38,465 nucleotides of DNA from Crocinitomicaceae bacterium (GCA_029252405.1 JAQXBM010000081.1:1-38465), one strand, 5' to 3'; positions 6,234 through 16,595 are shown, counted from the first letter of the stretch. Notes: generated from the sequence alone by a model not told the origin. A program made the numbers and translations.

Positions 6234-8342
6234 ATGGCTAGAGATCTTAAATTTACAAGAAACATCGGTATTGCCGCACACATTGATGCAGGTAAAACGA
6301 CAACTACTGAGCGTATCCTTTATTACGGTGGTGTAAACCACAAGATTGGTGAGGTACACGACGGTGGTGCTACAATGGATTGGATGGAGCAAGAGCAAGA
6401 ACGTGGTATCACGATTACTTCTGCTGCAACAACATTGAATTGGAATTACCGTGATCAAAAGTATCACGTAAACATTATTGACACACCAGGTCACGTTGAT
6501 TTCACTGTTGAGGTGAATCGTTCATTGCGTGTACTTGATGGGTTGGTATTCTTGTTTTCAGCAGTTGATGGTGTTGAGCCACAATCTGAAACAAACTGGA
6601 GATTGGCAAACAACTATAACGTACCTCGTATTGGTTTCGTTAACAAGATGGACCGTCAAGGTGCAGATTTCTTGAATGTTTGTGCTCAAGTAAAAGAAAT
6701 GCTTGGTAGCCACGCGTTGCCATTGCAAATCAATATCGGTGCTGAAGACGATTTCAAAGGTGTAGTTGATTTGATCAACTTCAAAGGGATCGTTTGGAAC
6801 GAAGATGATATGGGAATGACTTTCGAAGAAATCGAAATCCCAGCTGATATCTTAGATGAAGCAACTCAATTGAGAGAAGAGCTTTTGGAAGCAGTAGCTG
6901 AGTTCGATGATACTGAAACATTGATGGAGAAATTCTTCGATGCACCAGAATCGATCACTGAAAGAGAAATTTTGGATTGTTTGCGTGAGGCAACTATCGC
7001 TGGAAAAGTTGTTCCAATGATGTGTGGTTCTGCATTCAAAAACAAAGGAGTTCAAGCAATGTTGGATATGGTAATGGAAATTCTTCCTTCACCATTAGAC
7101 GTTGAAGCAATCGAAGGAATCAATCCTAAGACTGATGAGCCAGAATCTCGTCAACCATCTTTCGATGAGCCATTCGCAGCTTTAGCATTTAAAATCGCAA
7201 CGGATCCTTTCGTAGGTCGTTTGTGTTTTACTCGTGCTTACTCTGGTAAATTAGACGCTGGATCATACGTGTTGAATGCTCGTTCTGGAAAGAAAGAGCG
7301 TATTTCACGTATCTTCCAAATGCACGCTGATAAACAAAATCAAGTTCCGGAATTAGGAGCTGGAGATATCGGTGCATTCGTAGGATTTAAAGATATCAAG
7401 ACAGGTGATACATTGTGTGATCAAGATGCACCAATCGTATTGGAATCAATGGACTTCCCAGATCCAGTAATTGGTGTTGCAATTGAGCCTAAAACTCAAG
7501 CGGATGCTGATAAATTGGGTGTTGGTCTTCAGAAATTAGCTGAAGAAGATCCAACGTTCCAAGTTCGTACAGATGAGGAATCAGGTCAAACAATTATCTC
7601 AGGAATGGGTGAGTTGCACTTGGATATCATTATCGACCGTTTACGTCGTGAGTTCAAAGTAGAAGTGAATCAAGGTGCACCTCAGGTGAACTACCGTGAG
7701 GACATCACTGCTCCTGTTGAGCATAGAGAGCAATACAAGAAACAATCTGGTGGACGTGGTAAATTCGCAGACATCGTTGTTACAATTGAGCCTCAAGAAG
7801 ATGTTGAGAAGTCAGGATTGGAATTCGTTAACATCATTAAAGGTGGTAACATTCCAAGAGAATTCATTCCATCTGTAGAAAAAGGATTCAAAGAATCAAT
7901 GAAGAACGGTGTAATGGCTGGTTTCGAAATTGACCGTATGAAAGTTACATTGAGAGATGGATCTTTCCACGCAGTCGATTCAGATGCATTGTCATTCGAA
8001 TTGTGTGCGAAGTTGGCCTTCAAAAACGCATTACCAAAAGCAAGCCCAGTACTTCTTGAGCCTATGATGAAATTGGAGGTTGTTACTCCAGAGGAAAACA
8101 TGGGTGATATCGTAGGTGACCTTAACCGTCGTCGTGGTATCATGAGAGGAATGGATGATAAAAACGGAGCGAAAGTGGTTAAAGCTGATGTTCCATTATC
8201 AGAAATGTTCGGATACGTTACTCAATTGAGAACAATGTCATCTGGACGTGCAACGTCAAGTATGGAATTCTCACACTACGCTGAAGCTCCTTCAGGAATC
8301 GCTAAAGAAGTAGTAGAGAAAGTTAAAGGTGTTACCGCATAA
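6234..8342 (+). CDS. fusA: Elongation factor G
   Basis: EF-G is the GTPase that drives translocation of tRNA and mRNA and, with RRF, ribosome recycling. The 702-residue product has the P-loop AHIDAGKTT (15-23), the switch region [19 protein letters not shown] and NKMD, then domains II-V with the domain IV loop region and a normal C-terminus. It lies 4 nt after rpsG and 11 nt before rpsJ. No tuf gene intervenes, unlike the enterobacterial str operon, so S10 follows EF-G directly. Some Bacteroidota carry a second fusA-like gene; this copy in the ribosomal operon is the standard housekeeping one. Confidence 0.98.
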   Translation: MARDLKFTRNIGIAAHIDAGKTTTTERILYYGGVNHKIGEVHDGGATMDWMEQEQERGITITSAATTLNWNYRDQKYHVNIIDTPGHVDFTVEVNRSLRVLDGLVFLFSAVDGVEPQSETNWRLANNYNVPRIGFVNKMDRQGADFLNVCAQVKEMLGSHALPLQINIGAEDDFKGVVDLINFKGIVWNEDDMGMTFEEIEIPADILDEATQLREELLEAVAEFDDTETLMEKFFDAPESITEREILDCLREATIAGKVVPMMCGSAFKNKGVQAMLDMVMEILPSPLDVEAIEGINPKTDEPESRQPSFDEPFAALAFKIATDPFVGRLCFTRAYSGKLDAGSYVLNARSGKKERISRIFQMHADKQNQVPELGAGDIGAFVGFKDIKTGDTLCDQDAPIVLESMDFPDPVIGVAIEPKTQADADKLGVGLQKLAEEDPTFQVRTDEESGQTIISGMGELHLDIIIDRLRREFKVEVNQGAPQVNYREDITAPVEHREQYKKQSGGRGKFADIVVTIEPQEDVEKSGLEFVNIIKGGNIPREFIPSVEKGFKESMKNGVMAGFEIDRMKVTLRDGSFHAVDSDALSFELCAKLAFKNALPKASPVLLEPMMKLEVVTPEENMGDIVGDLNRRRGIMRGMDDKNGAKVVKADVPLSEMFGYVTQLRTMSSGRATSSMEFSHYAEAPSGIAKEVVEKVKGVTA

Positions 8343-8353
8343 TTTATTGAAAG

Positions 8354-8659
8354 ATGAGTCAAAAAATCAGAATCAAATTGAAATCATACGATCACAACTT
8401 AGTTGACAAGTCAGCTGAGAAGATTGTAAAAACAGTGAAATCTACAGGTGCGGTAGTAAGTGGTCCAATTCCACTTCCAACACACAAACGCATTTACACA
8501 GTATTGAAATCACCACACGTAAACAAAAAAGCGCGTGAGCAATTTCAATTGTGCTCTTACAAACGTTTGATGGATATCTACAGTTCTTCTTCGAAGACAG
8601 TTGATGCCTTGATGCGATTGGAATTGCCAAGTGGTGTAGACGTAGAGATTAAAGTATAA
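8354..8659 (+). CDS. rpsJ: 30S ribosomal protein S10
   Basis: S10 is a 30S head protein (NusE in transcription antitermination complexes). The 101-residue product shows [10 protein letters not shown] at the N-terminus, the [22 protein letters not shown] loop that reaches into the head, and the C-terminal [19 protein letters not shown]. It lies 11 nt after fusA. An 84-nt gap with a strong hairpin separates it from rplC. Confidence 0.98.
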   Translation: MSQKIRIKLKSYDHNLVDKSAEKIVKTVKSTGAVVSGPIPLPTHKRIYTVLKSPHVNKKAREQFQLCSYKRLMDIYSSSSKTVDALMRLELPSGVDVEIKV

Positions 8660-8665
8660 GGAAGT

Positions 8666-8714
8666 ATTGAATAGGAATGTAGGCTGAGGTTCTCGAAGCC
8701 TACATTCTCTCAAT
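8666..8714 (+). promoter_or_regulatory. Strong hairpin between rpsJ and rplC
   Basis: GAATGTAGGCT (8675-8685) pairs perfectly with AGCCTACATTC (8697-8707), an 11-bp stem whose 11-nt loop can add a GAG/CTC pairing. ATTGA (8666-8670) and TCAAT (8710-8714) form an outer stem. There is no T run, so it is not a simple terminator. It may be a processing site or a ribosomal protein binding site controlling the genes from rplC onward. Confidence 0.6.
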
Positions 8715-8743
8715 GATTTAATAAACAAAAACAAGTAGAAACA

Positions 8744-9358
8744 ATGCCAGGGATTATTGGTAAAAAAGTCGGAATGACTAGCATCTACAGTGCCGAGGGT
8801 AAAGCAATGCCATGCACGGTGATAGAAGCTGGTCCTTGTGTGGTCACTCAGATCAAAACACAAGACAGAGATGGTTACGATGCCATTCAATTGGGCTTTG
8901 GAGAGCGTAAAGAAAAAAACACTCCAAACGCAATGAAAGGTCATTTTAAGAAATCTAACACGGAACCTAAAGCGAAACTCGCAGAGTTCGATGGTTTTGA
9001 AGATTTGAATCTCGGTGATACAGTTCAAGTGGACATCTTCGAAGAAGGAGAGTTTGTAACTGTAGCAGGAACATCAAAAGGAAAAGGTTTCCAAGGGGTA
9101 GTTAAACGTCACAATTTTGGTGGGGTTGGACAAGCCACTCACGGTCAGCACAACAGATTACGTGCACCGGGATCTATTGGAGCAGCATCTTACCCAGCAC
9201 GTGTATTCAAAGGAATGCGTATGGCTGGACAAATGGGTAACGCTCGAGTAAAAGTGGAAAACCTACAAGTCTTGAAAGTACTTGCGGATAAGAATTTATT
9301 AGTTGTGAAGGGATCAATTCCAGGTCACAAAGGTTCAACAGTCGTAATTGAGAAGTAA
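8744..9358 (+). CDS. rplC: 50S ribosomal protein L3
   Basis: L3 is an early-assembling 50S protein whose long loop reaches the peptidyl transferase centre. The 204-residue product begins [15 protein letters not shown]. It contains the loop around [24 protein letters not shown] and the conserved [15 protein letters not shown] segment. Its stop overlaps the rplD start (TAATG), which implies translational coupling. A structured 84-nt gap lies upstream. Confidence 0.98.
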   Translation: MPGIIGKKVGMTSIYSAEGKAMPCTVIEAGPCVVTQIKTQDRDGYDAIQLGFGERKEKNTPNAMKGHFKKSNTEPKAKLAEFDGFEDLNLGDTVQVDIFEEGEFVTVAGTSKGKGFQGVVKRHNFGGVGQATHGQHNRLRAPGSIGAASYPARVFKGMRMAGQMGNARVKVENLQVLKVLADKNLLVVKGSIPGHKGSTVVIEK

Positions 9359-9984
9359 TGGAAGTAAAGATAACTAGTGCAAAAGGAAAAGCTACTTCGA
9401 AGTCAGTTAACTTGTCGGATGACGTATTTGGAATTGAGCCAAACGATCACGCAATCTATTTAGATGTTAAACAACATTTAGCGAATCGTCGTCAAGGAAC
9501 ACACAAAGCGAAAGAGCGAGGTGAGATCAATGGATCTACACGTAAAATCAAGAAACAAAAAGGAACTGGTGGAGCTCGTGCGGGATCTATCAAGTCTGGT
9601 ACTCGTGTTGGTGGAGGACGTATCTTCGGACCACGCCCACGTAACTACCACTTCAAATTAAACGTAAAGTTGAAGCGATTAGCTCGTAAATCAGCGTTTG
9701 CATACAAAGTAAAATCAGAAGACCTAGTGGTAATCGACGATTTGAAATTTGATGCAATCAAAACAGCTGATTTCAAAGCGATGATGGCTGATATGAAGTT
9801 GGACAACAGTAAAGTGTTGATGATTTTAGGTGAGAAGAATGACAACGTATACTTGTCATCACGTAACCTTAAGAAAGTAAAGGTCGTAACTGCTGACTCA
9901 GTAAATACATTTGATGTATTGAACGCTCAAAAAGTAGTAATGGCTAAAAGTTCAATTGAAGTGATCGAAAAGATCTTAAACTAA
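9358..9984 (+). CDS. rplD: 50S ribosomal protein L4
   Basis: L4 binds 23S rRNA domain I and its extended loop lines the nascent-peptide tunnel. In E. coli it also represses its own S10 operon. The 208-residue product has the tunnel loop with HKAKERGEINGSTRKIKKQKGTGG split by basic residues, then ARAGSIKSGTRVGGGRIFGPRPRNY. Length is normal for Bacteroidota. It overlaps rplC by one base and lies three bases before the possible rplW start codons. Confidence 0.97.
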   Translation: MEVKITSAKGKATSKSVNLSDDVFGIEPNDHAIYLDVKQHLANRRQGTHKAKERGEINGSTRKIKKQKGTGGARAGSIKSGTRVGGGRIFGPRPRNYHFKLNVKLKRLARKSAFAYKVKSEDLVVIDDLKFDAIKTADFKAMMADMKLDNSKVLMILGEKNDNVYLSSRNLKKVKVVTADSVNTFDVLNAQKVVMAKSSIEVIEKILN

Positions 9985-9987
9985 TTG

Positions 9988-10290
9988 ATGATGAAAGCAG
10001 GAATTATTAAGAAGCCTATCATTTCGGAGAAAGCAACATTGTTAAGTGAGAACGAAAACCGTTTCACTTTCGAAGTTGATCCGAAAGCAAATAAGATAGA
10101 AATAAAAAATGCCGTCGAGAACATGTATGGAGTTCAGATTACTGAAGTTCGGACCATGAATTATGGCGGTGGAAAATCCTCTACGAAATATACGAATAGA
10201 GGTATCGTTGAGCAACGTAGCAAAAAGTGGAAAAAAGCTGTTGTTACTGTTGCAGATGGAGAGACGATTGATTTGTTTAATAACTTTTAA
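9988..10290 (+). CDS. rplW: 50S ribosomal protein L23
   Basis: L23 lies at the exit of the peptide tunnel and is the docking site for trigger factor and SRP. The product of about 100 residues carries the family start [14 protein letters not shown] and the C-terminal [22 protein letters not shown]-binding region. Two consecutive ATGs (9988, 9991) are possible starts; a TTG at 9985 is also in frame. I chose the first ATG; the second is equally credible. The gene fits the usual position between rplD and rplB. Confidence 0.95.
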   Translation: MMKAGIIKKPIISEKATLLSENENRFTFEVDPKANKIEIKNAVENMYGVQITEVRTMNYGGGKSSTKYTNRGIVEQRSKKWKKAVVTVADGETIDLFNNF

Positions 10291-10301
10291 GAACTAAGAG
10301 A

Positions 10302-11126
10302 ATGAGTCTTAAAAAATTCAAGCCTACAACTCCAGGGCAAAGACACAAAATCATCAGTGATTACAAAGACATCACGCAAAGAGCTCCAGAAAAGAGCCTT
10401 GTGAAAGGTCGAAGTAAGTCTGGTGGACGTAACAATGACGGTCGAATGACTATGCGCTACATTGGTGGTGGTCATAAACAAAAGTACCGTGAAATCGATT
10501 TCAAGAGAAACAAGCATGGTGTTCCTGCTACGGTTAAAGCGATCCAATACGATCCAAACCGTACTGCAAGAATCGCTTTGTTGTACTACGCTGATGGAGA
10601 AAAGCGTTACATCGTTGCTCCTGAAGGATTGAAAGTTGGTGATACAGTAGTATCTGGTAAAGACGCAACTCCTAACGTAGGAAATGCAATGTTCTTGGCA
10701 GATATTCCTTTAGGAACTGTTATCCACAACATCGAATTAAAGCCTGGAAAAGGTGGTTCTATCGCTCGTGGAGCTGGAACTTATGCACAGTTAAACGCTC
10801 GTGATGGACGTTATGCAATCGTTAAAATGCCTTCTGGTGAAACTAGAATGATCTTAACTACTTGTTTAGCAACAATCGGGTCTGTTTCTAATTCTGAACA
10901 CAGTTTGTCTGTATCTGGTAAAGCAGGTCGTACACGTTGGTTAGGTCGTCGTCCACGCGTTCGTGGTGTAGTTATGAACCCTGTCGATCACCCAATGGGA
11001 GGTGGAGAAGGTAAAAACTCTGGAGGACACCCAAGATCACGTAATGGCATACCAGCCAAAGGATACAAAACTCGTTCTAAGAAGAAGTATTCAGATAAGT
11101 TCATTGTTGAAAAACGTAAAAAATAA
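10302..11126 (+). CDS. rplB: 50S ribosomal protein L2
   Basis: L2 is needed for subunit association and for peptidyl transferase activity. The 274-residue product shows the N-terminal [13 protein letters not shown] and the RNA-binding OB/SH3 domains. The C-terminal [21 protein letters not shown] contains the conserved histidine near the peptidyl transferase centre. It lies 11 nt after rplW and 7 nt before rpsS. Confidence 0.98.
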   Translation: MSLKKFKPTTPGQRHKIISDYKDITQRAPEKSLVKGRSKSGGRNNDGRMTMRYIGGGHKQKYREIDFKRNKHGVPATVKAIQYDPNRTARIALLYYADGEKRYIVAPEGLKVGDTVVSGKDATPNVGNAMFLADIPLGTVIHNIELKPGKGGSIARGAGTYAQLNARDGRYAIVKMPSGETRMILTTCLATIGSVSNSEHSLSVSGKAGRTRWLGRRPRVRGVVMNPVDHPMGGGEGKNSGGHPRSRNGIPAKGYKTRSKKKYSDKFIVEKRKK

Positions 11127-11133
11127 GTAGGAT

Positions 11134-11412
11134 ATGAGTCGTTCGTTAAAGAAACCACCATTCGTACACTACAAGCTGCTTAAGCGAGTAGATGACGCAC
11201 AAGAGTCAGGTAGCAAATCTGTTATCAAAACATGGTCAAGAGCAAGTACTATTACTCCTGAATTTGTTGGATTGACATTCGCAGTGCATAATGGAAATAA
11301 GTTTATTCCTGTTTTCGTAAGTGAGAACATGGTAGGTCACAAATTGGGGGAATTTGCTCCAACGCGTAACTTCCGTGGTCATGGTGGAAACAAGAAAGAT
11401 AAAAAGAGATAA
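11134..11412 (+). CDS. rpsS: 30S ribosomal protein S19
   Basis: S19 forms a 30S head complex with S13 and contacts the A-site finger of the 50S. The 92-residue product has [16 protein letters not shown] at its start, the [13 protein letters not shown] segment and the basic tail ending [11 protein letters not shown]. It is in standard S10-operon order between rplB and rplV. Confidence 0.98.
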   Translation: MSRSLKKPPFVHYKLLKRVDDAQESGSKSVIKTWSRASTITPEFVGLTFAVHNGNKFIPVFVSENMVGHKLGEFAPTRNFRGHGGNKKDKKR

Positions 11413-11423
11413 AATAGCAAATC

Positions 11424-11825
11424 ATGGGTGCTAGAAAAAGATTAAAAGCAGAGGCTCGCAAAGAGGCGAACAAATCAATCGCTTTCGCGAAATTGAATAA
11501 GTCGCCTATCGCTCCTAGAAAAATGAGATTGGTTGCAGATCTTATTCGCGGAGTTGAAGTGAACAAAGCCTTGAACATATTGCAACACAACGCAAAAGAT
11601 GCGTCTACTAGCTTGGAGAAATTACTTCGTTCGGCTATTGCCAATTGGGAACAAAAGAATGAAGATAAAAGTATCGAAGAAGAAACACTTTTTGTGAAAA
11701 CGATTGAAGTAAGCGGAGCTGCAATGCTGAAACGCATTCAACCAGCGCCACAAGGTCGTGCTCACAGAATTAGAAAAAGATCAAATCATGTTACTATCGT
11801 CGTAGACGCTAAGAACGCTGAATAA
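11424..11825 (+). CDS. rplV: 50S ribosomal protein L22
   Basis: L22 contacts all six domains of 23S rRNA, and its beta-hairpin forms part of the tunnel constriction. The 133-residue product has [21 protein letters not shown] and the hairpin region [21 protein letters not shown]. It has about 20 extra N-terminal residues ([16 protein letters not shown]) compared with the E. coli protein, as is usual for Bacteroidota. Confidence 0.97.
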   Translation: MGARKRLKAEARKEANKSIAFAKLNKSPIAPRKMRLVADLIRGVEVNKALNILQHNAKDASTSLEKLLRSAIANWEQKNEDKSIEEETLFVKTIEVSGAAMLKRIQPAPQGRAHRIRKRSNHVTIVVDAKNAE

Positions 11826-11835
11826 TTTTAGATAA

Positions 11836-12558
11836 ATGGGACAGAAAACAAATCCAATAGGAAATAGATTAGGTTTCATCCACGGATGGGAATCTAACTG
11901 GTATGGAGGTGATAACTATGGAGACAAACTCGTTGAAGACGATAAGATCCGTAGATACCTTCGAGCTCGTTTATCTAGAGCAAGTATCGCGAAAATTGTG
12001 ATCGAACGTACACTTAAGTTGGTAACCGTTACTATCAACACTGCACGTCCAGGAGTAATTATCGGGAAAGGTGGTCAAGAGGTTGACAAATTGAAAGAGG
12101 AGTTGAAAAAATTGACGAAGAAAGAAATCCAAATCAACATTTTCGAGGTAAAACGTCCAGAATTGGATGCTCGATTAGTTGCAGATGGTATCGCTCGTCA
12201 ATTGGAAGCTCGTATCTCTTTCAGAAGAGCAATCAAAATGTCTATCGCAAGCACAATGAGAATGGGTGCAGAGGGAATCAAAGTGAAGATCTCTGGTCGT
12301 TTGAATGGTGCTGAGATGGCAAGAACAGAGATGTACAAAGATGGACGTACTCCGTTACATACGTTCAGAGCTGACATCGATTACGCACTTTCAGAGGCGC
12401 ACACTACTTACGGTCGACTTGGTATCAAAGTTTGGATCTGTAAAGGTGAGGTTTATGGAAAGCGTGATCTTTCACCAAACATCGGTCAGAAAACCAACAA
12501 AGGTGGTGGTCGTAATGACAGAAAAGGTGGAGGCGCTAGAAGAAGACCTAAGAAATAA
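11836..12558 (+). CDS. rpsC: 30S ribosomal protein S3
   Basis: S3 lies at the mRNA entry channel and has helicase-associated function with S4 and S5. The 240-residue product has the N-terminal [14 protein letters not shown], a type II KH domain with the [14 protein letters not shown] loop, and the C-terminal S3 domain. It ends in a Gly/Arg/Lys-rich tail. It lies 10 nt after rplV. Confidence 0.98.
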   Translation: MGQKTNPIGNRLGFIHGWESNWYGGDNYGDKLVEDDKIRRYLRARLSRASIAKIVIERTLKLVTVTINTARPGVIIGKGGQEVDKLKEELKKLTKKEIQINIFEVKRPELDARLVADGIARQLEARISFRRAIKMSIASTMRMGAEGIKVKISGRLNGAEMARTEMYKDGRTPLHTFRADIDYALSEAHTTYGRLGIKVWICKGEVYGKRDLSPNIGQKTNKGGGRNDRKGGGARRRPKK

Positions 12559-12585
12559 ATAGAAGAATTTCAAAATTGAACAGAA

Positions 12586-13014
12586 ATGTTACAACCGAAA
12601 AGAACCAAATTTAGAAAAGCGCAGAAAGGACGAAATAGAGGTCTTGCTCATAGAGGAAGTACTGTATCTTTCGGATCGTTTGGGCTAAAGACTTTGGAAC
12701 CAGGATGGATCACATCTCGCCAGATCGAAGCATCACGTATCGCCGTTACTAGATACATGAAACGTGAAGGAAAAGTGTGGATCCGCATCTTCCCAGACAA
12801 ACCTGTAACAGCTAAACCAGCTGAGGTACGTATGGGTAAGGGTAAAGGAGCTCCAAGTCACTGGGTTGCAGTTGTTAGACCAGGACGTATTTTGTTTGAA
12901 GCAGACGGTGTACCGTACGAAACTGCAAAAGAAGCAATGCGTTTAGCAGCACAGAAATTACCGGTGAAATGTAAATTCGTTACACGTAACGATTATGTTG
13001 TACCAGGAAAATAA
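12586..13014 (+). CDS. rplP: 50S ribosomal protein L16
   Basis: L16 helps position A-site tRNA in the 50S. The 142-residue product begins [19 protein letters not shown]. It contains the conserved [18 protein letters not shown] segment and [16 protein letters not shown], the family signature. It lies between rpsC and rpmC. Confidence 0.98.
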   Translation: MLQPKRTKFRKAQKGRNRGLAHRGSTVSFGSFGLKTLEPGWITSRQIEASRIAVTRYMKREGKVWIRIFPDKPVTAKPAEVRMGKGKGAPSHWVAVVRPGRILFEADGVPYETAKEAMRLAAQKLPVKCKFVTRNDYVVPGK

Positions 13015-13020
13015 GAAATC

Positions 13021-13215
13021 ATGAAGCAACAAGAAATCACAACAGCATCAGTGGAAGAGTTGAAAACGCAAACTGCGAATTTGACTGAGCAATTGGAAAA
13101 GATGAAATTGACGCATGCAGTAGCTCCTATGGAGAACCCATTGCAAATTCGTCACACTCGTCGTACAATCGCTCGATTGAAAACTGAATTAACAAAACGT
13201 GAAGCACAGGCTTAG
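13021..13215 (+). CDS. rpmC: 50S ribosomal protein L29
   Basis: L29 is a small helical-hairpin protein near the tunnel exit, next to L23. The 64-residue product has the coiled pair of helices and the signature NPLQIRHTRRTIARLKTEL. It lies 6 nt after rplP and 30 nt before rpsQ. Confidence 0.97.
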   Translation: MKQQEITTASVEELKTQTANLTEQLEKMKLTHAVAPMENPLQIRHTRRTIARLKTELTKREAQA

Positions 13216-13245
13216 TTGTTTGTAGCAAATTGAAACAAGCGTAAA

Positions 13246-13503
13246 ATGGAAAAGCGTAATTTAAGAAAAGAACGTATCGGGATCGTTACCAGCGACAAGA
13301 TGGACAAGTCTATCGTAGTAGCTGTAGAGCGTAGAGAGAAACACCCGAAATACGGAAAGTTCGTTAAGAAAACTACTAAGTTCGTTGCTCACGATGAGAA
13401 AAACGATTGTGGTATCGGTGATACAGTGCGTATCATGGAAACACGTCCTTTGTCGAAATCAAAGAACTGGAGATTAGTAGAAGTTATTGAAAGAGCTAAA
13501 TAA
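13246..13503 (+). CDS. rpsQ: 30S ribosomal protein S17
   Basis: S17 is an OB-fold primary 16S-binding protein of the 30S body. The 85-residue product shows [20 protein letters not shown] and the signature [20 protein letters not shown]. It lies 9 nt before rplN. Confidence 0.97.
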   Translation: MEKRNLRKERIGIVTSDKMDKSIVVAVERREKHPKYGKFVKKTTKFVAHDEKNDCGIGDTVRIMETRPLSKSKNWRLVEVIERAK

Positions 13504-13512
13504 TCATTAGTA

Positions 13513-13881
13513 ATGATACAACAAGAATCAAGACTTAAAGTAGCAGACAACTCTGGAGCGAAAGAAGTATTGTGTATCCGTGTACTCGGAGGAACAAAAC
13601 GTCGCTATGCCTCTGTAGGGGACAAGATTGTCGTTGCTGTTAAGAGCGCAATGCCCTCTGGAGCTGTCAAAAAAGGACAGGTTGCTACGGCAGTAATAGT
13701 AAGAACAAAAAAAGAAGTACGTCGTCCAGACGGCTCTTATATCCGCTTCGATGATAACGCATGCGTTATCTTGAATCAAGCAGGTGAAATGAGAGGAACA
13801 CGTATTTTTGGACCAGTTGCTCGAGAGCTTCGTGATGCAGACTTTATGAAAGTCGTATCGTTGGCTCCTGAGGTACTTTAA
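13513..13881 (+). CDS. rplN: 50S ribosomal protein L14
   Basis: L14 forms intersubunit bridges and is the docking face for the silencing factor RsfS. The 122-residue product has [19 protein letters not shown], the central barrel and the C-terminal [23 protein letters not shown] in two conserved blocks. Its length equals the family standard. Confidence 0.98.
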   Translation: MIQQESRLKVADNSGAKEVLCIRVLGGTKRRYASVGDKIVVAVKSAMPSGAVKKGQVATAVIVRTKKEVRRPDGSYIRFDDNACVILNQAGEMRGTRIFGPVARELRDADFMKVVSLAPEVL

Positions 13882-13894
13882 AATAATTGAAGTT

Positions 13895-14212
13895 ATGCAA
13901 CAGAAATTACACATTAAAGTAGGAGACACTGTTAAAGTAATTAGCGGTGAAGCGAACGGTCAAGAAGGGAATGTCCTTTCTATCGACCGCAACAAAATGC
14001 GTGCAACGGTTGAAGGTGTGAATCTTATGAAGAAACACCAAAAGCCAAGTGCGTCAAATCCTGAAGGAGGAATTATCGAAACAGAAGCTGGAATCCACGT
14101 ATCTAACCTTATGGTTGTGGTAAATGGTGAAGCATCTCGCATCGGAAGAAAGCCTAACAAGGATGGGAAAATAGTACGTTATTCTAAAAAATCCGGAGAG
14201 GAGATCAAATAA
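13895..14212 (+). CDS. rplX: 50S ribosomal protein L24
   Basis: L24 is one of the two initiators of 50S assembly. The 105-residue product carries the KOW motif ([20 protein letters not shown]) and [13 protein letters not shown]. Its stop overlaps the rplE ATG by one base (TAATG). A purine-rich GGAGAGGAG precedes that junction, one of the few clear Shine-Dalgarno-like sites in the window. Confidence 0.97.
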   Translation: MQQKLHIKVGDTVKVISGEANGQEGNVLSIDRNKMRATVEGVNLMKKHQKPSASNPEGGIIETEAGIHVSNLMVVVNGEASRIGRKPNKDGKIVRYSKKSGEEIK

Positions 14213-14763
14213 TGGAATATACACCAAGACTTCGAGAAAAGTATAAGGGGGAAATCATTCCAGCCCTTACTGAGCAGTTCGGTTACACAACAGTAATGAA
14301 AGTGCCGAAATTGACTAAAATTGTATTGAGCCAAGGTATCGGTGATGCCGTAGCTGATAAAAAACTTATTGATCACGCAGTGGAAGATCTTTCACGTATT
14401 GCTGGTCAAAAAGCTATCTCTACGCTATCTAAAAAAGATATCTCGAACTTTAAATTGAGAAAAGGAATGCCAGTAGGTACGAAGGTAACTCTTCGTGGAG
14501 ATCGTATGTACGATTTCCTTGATCGTCTACTGTCAGTTGCTTTGCCACGTACTCGTGACTTCCGTGGGATTAACCCAAAAGGATTTGACGGTAGAGGTAA
14601 CTTCAACTTCGGTGTTAAAGAACACATCATTTTCCCAGAGATTGATATCGATAAAGTAAATCGTATCATGGGAATGGATATCACGTTCGTAACAACAGCA
14701 GAGAGTGATGAAGAAGGTAAAGCATTGTTAGATGCATTTGGTTTCCCATTTATTAAAAAATAA
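14212..14763 (+). CDS. rplE: 50S ribosomal protein L5
   Basis: L5 is the central protuberance protein that binds 5S rRNA and contacts S13 across the subunit interface. The 183-residue product shows [19 protein letters not shown], the [15 protein letters not shown] segment, and [20 protein letters not shown]. It overlaps rplX by one base. Confidence 0.98.
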   Translation: MEYTPRLREKYKGEIIPALTEQFGYTTVMKVPKLTKIVLSQGIGDAVADKKLIDHAVEDLSRIAGQKAISTLSKKDISNFKLRKGMPVGTKVTLRGDRMYDFLDRLLSVALPRTRDFRGINPKGFDGRGNFNFGVKEHIIFPEIDIDKVNRIMGMDITFVTTAESDEEGKALLDAFGFPFIKK

Positions 14764-14769
14764 GCAGAG

Positions 14770-15084
14770 ATGGCAAAAGAATCAATGAAAGCGCGTGAGC
14801 GCAAAAGAGCTAGAATGGCAGCTCGTTACGCTGATAAGCGTGCTGAGTTAACAGCAATCTTGAAATCATCAGATGAGTCTGAGGAAATGCAAGAGAAAAA
14901 GTGGGAAGCAATGATCGCATTGCAAAAATTGCCTGCTAACTCTGCAAAAGTTCGTGGTCACAACCGTTGTGGTTTGACTGGACGTCCTCGTGGATACATG
15001 CGCCAATTCGGAATTTCACGTGTGACTTTCCGTCAAATGGCACTGGATGGAAAGATCCCAGGTGTTAAGAAAGCAAGCTGGTAA
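14770..15084 (+). CDS. rpsN: 30S ribosomal protein S14 (zinc-independent type)
   Basis: S14 completes the 30S head near S3 and S10. The 104-residue product is the long, zinc-free form: it lacks paired CxxC motifs and keeps only one Cys, in [20 protein letters not shown]. The C-terminus [20 protein letters not shown] is typical. A 151-nt gap with its own promoter element separates it from rpsH. Confidence 0.97.
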   Translation: MAKESMKARERKRARMAARYADKRAELTAILKSSDESEEMQEKKWEAMIALQKLPANSAKVRGHNRCGLTGRPRGYMRQFGISRVTFRQMALDGKIPGVKKASW

Positions 15085-15152
15085 GCGAGAGTTGAAAAGA
15101 ACTTAAATGAACAAAAAGATGAGGGCGATTAGTCTTTCATCTTTTGTCTTTA

Positions 15153-15160
15153 TATCTTTG
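15153..15160 (+). promoter_or_regulatory. Internal promoter element upstream of rpsH
   Basis: TATCTTTG (15153-15160) matches the Bacteroidota -7 consensus TAnnTTTG and is followed by CAC, as at the rpsL promoter. No TTG occurs at the ideal -33 distance, although the upstream stretch is T-rich. It would allow the rpsH-onward genes to be transcribed independently, with a leader of about 70 nt. Confidence 0.5.
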
Positions 15161-15190
15161 CACTCCAAAAAAAAGTATAAACTGGTTTCA

Positions 15191-15216
15191 GGTTCAGTCA
15201 AAAATGATTGAAAACC
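15191..15216 (+). promoter_or_regulatory. Leader hairpin before rpsH
   Basis: CAGTCA (15195-15200) pairs with TGATTG (15205-15210), including one G-T pair, around an AAAA loop. GGTT (15191-15194) and AACC (15213-15216) extend the stem past a two-base bulge. It lies in the predicted leader 20 nt before the rpsH ATG. S8 autoregulates its operon through an mRNA stem in E. coli, so a similar role here is possible but not shown. Confidence 0.45.
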
Positions 15217-15235
15217 GTTGCCGCAAATAAACAAT

Positions 15236-15634
15236 ATGAATACAGATCCAATAGCAGATTATCTGACTCGAGTTCGTAACGCGAGCGCTGCAAAAAAGAA
15301 AATGGTGGAGATACCAGGTTCTAACATGAAGCGTGAAATGACCAAAATCTTATTTGATCAAGGTTACATCAGAGACTTCAAATTTGAAGAAGATAACAAA
15401 CAAGGAATCATCAGAATCGCTTTGAAGTACAATCCTTCAACTAAAGTTCCTGCAATCACAAAATTGCAACGAATCTCTAGCCCAGGTTTGCGTACTTATG
15501 CAAGTTCAAAAGATATGCCACGCGTATTGAATGGGCTTGGAATAGCAATCGTGTCAACATCAAGAGGATTGATCACGAACAAAGAAGCGAAAAGAGAAAA
15601 CGTAGGCGGAGAAGTTATCTGCTACGTATATTAA
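15236..15634 (+). CDS. rpsH: 30S ribosomal protein S8
   Basis: S8 binds helix 21 of 16S rRNA and, in E. coli, represses the spc operon. The 132-residue product has the usual start [16 protein letters not shown] and the C-terminal [19 protein letters not shown]. An in-frame TTG at 15218 would add six residues not typical of the family, so I chose the ATG at 15236. A promoter element and hairpin lie upstream. Confidence 0.97.
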   Translation: MNTDPIADYLTRVRNASAAKKKMVEIPGSNMKREMTKILFDQGYIRDFKFEEDNKQGIIRIALKYNPSTKVPAITKLQRISSPGLRTYASSKDMPRVLNGLGIAIVSTSRGLITNKEAKRENVGGEVICYVY

Positions 15635-15652
15635 TTTTTTAAGTCAAGAAAA

Positions 15653-16204
15653 ATGTCAAGGATAGGTAAATCCCCAGTAACAATCCCGAGTGGAGTAGAA
15701 GTGAAAGTTGACAGTAACGTTGTTACAGTGAAAGGCTCAAAAGGTACATTGACACAAGAAATGGATTCTTGTGTAACAATGAACATTGAGGACGGAACTA
15801 TAACTTTCACCCGCGAATCAGACGCACCTGATCACAGAGCAAAACATGGTCTTTACAGAGCATTGGTTGCAAACATGATCGTTGGAGTTTCGGAAGGGTA
15901 CAAGAAGGAATTAGAAGTGGTAGGAGTTGGTTACCGTGCAGTTGCATCTGGTCAAAGACTAGAGTTAGCGCTCGGATACTCTCACCCAATCGTAATAGAG
16001 TTTCCTTCAGAACTTAAGGTATCAGCTGTTTCCGAAAAAGGAAAAGCCCCAATTGTAACAATAGAGTCTCACGACAAGCAATTGGTAGGTCAAGCTGCAG
16101 CCAAAATTCGTTCCCTAAGAAAACCAGAGCCGTACAAAGGTAAAGGTGTGAAGTATGTTGGTGAAGAGCTTCGAAGAAAAGCCGGTAAATCAGCAGCGAA
16201 ATAG
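15653..16204 (+). CDS. rplF: 50S ribosomal protein L6
   Basis: L6 binds the 23S sarcin-ricin region close to the factor-binding site. The 183-residue product consists of two homologous alpha/beta domains. It shows SRIGKSPVTIPSGVEVKV at the start and the C-terminal signature RKPEPYKGKGVKYVGEELRR. It lies 18 nt after rpsH. Confidence 0.98.
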   Translation: MSRIGKSPVTIPSGVEVKVDSNVVTVKGSKGTLTQEMDSCVTMNIEDGTITFTRESDAPDHRAKHGLYRALVANMIVGVSEGYKKELEVVGVGYRAVASGQRLELALGYSHPIVIEFPSELKVSAVSEKGKAPIVTIESHDKQLVGQAAAKIRSLRKPEPYKGKGVKYVGEELRRKAGKSAAK

Positions 16205-16241
16205 GTCGCAGTATTAGTAATTAGAAAGATATCTTAAGGTT

Positions 16242-16595
16242 ATGGCATTTAGCAAAACACAAAGAAGAGCAAAAATCAAACGTAGAATCAGAAAGAATAT
16301 TTTTGGTTCTGCAGAGCAACCTCGTTTGTCTGTTTTCAGAAGTAACAAACAAATTTATGCTCAAATTATAGATGACAATTCTGGTAGTACATTAGTATCA
16401 GCGTCATCTTACAAAAACAAAGCAGCAGAAAAAGGTTCTAAATTGGACCAAGCAGCAGTTGTTGGTAAAGAGGTTGCAGAAAAAGCAATTAAAGCCGGGA
16501 TTACAACAGTTGTATTCGATAGAAACGGATACTTGTATCACGGTAGAGTTAAAACATTGGCTGACTCAGCAAGAGAAGGCGGATTAAAATTTTAA
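16242..16595 (+). CDS. rplR: 50S ribosomal protein L18
   Basis: L18 binds 5S rRNA in the central protuberance. The 117-residue product shows the basic N-terminus, [19 protein letters not shown] and the C-terminal [20 protein letters not shown]. It lies 2 nt before rpsE. Confidence 0.98.
   Translation: MAFSKTQRRAKIKRRIRKNIFGSAEQPRLSVFRSNKQIYAQIIDDNSGSTLVSASSYKNKAAEKGSKLDQAAVVGKEVAEKAIKAGITTVVFDRNGYLYHGRVKTLADSAREGGLKF

Noticed and set aside
8510-9028. 172-residue frame on the minus strand
   Set aside because: Antisense to rpsJ and rplC, two certain genes; its length reflects codon bias of the real genes.
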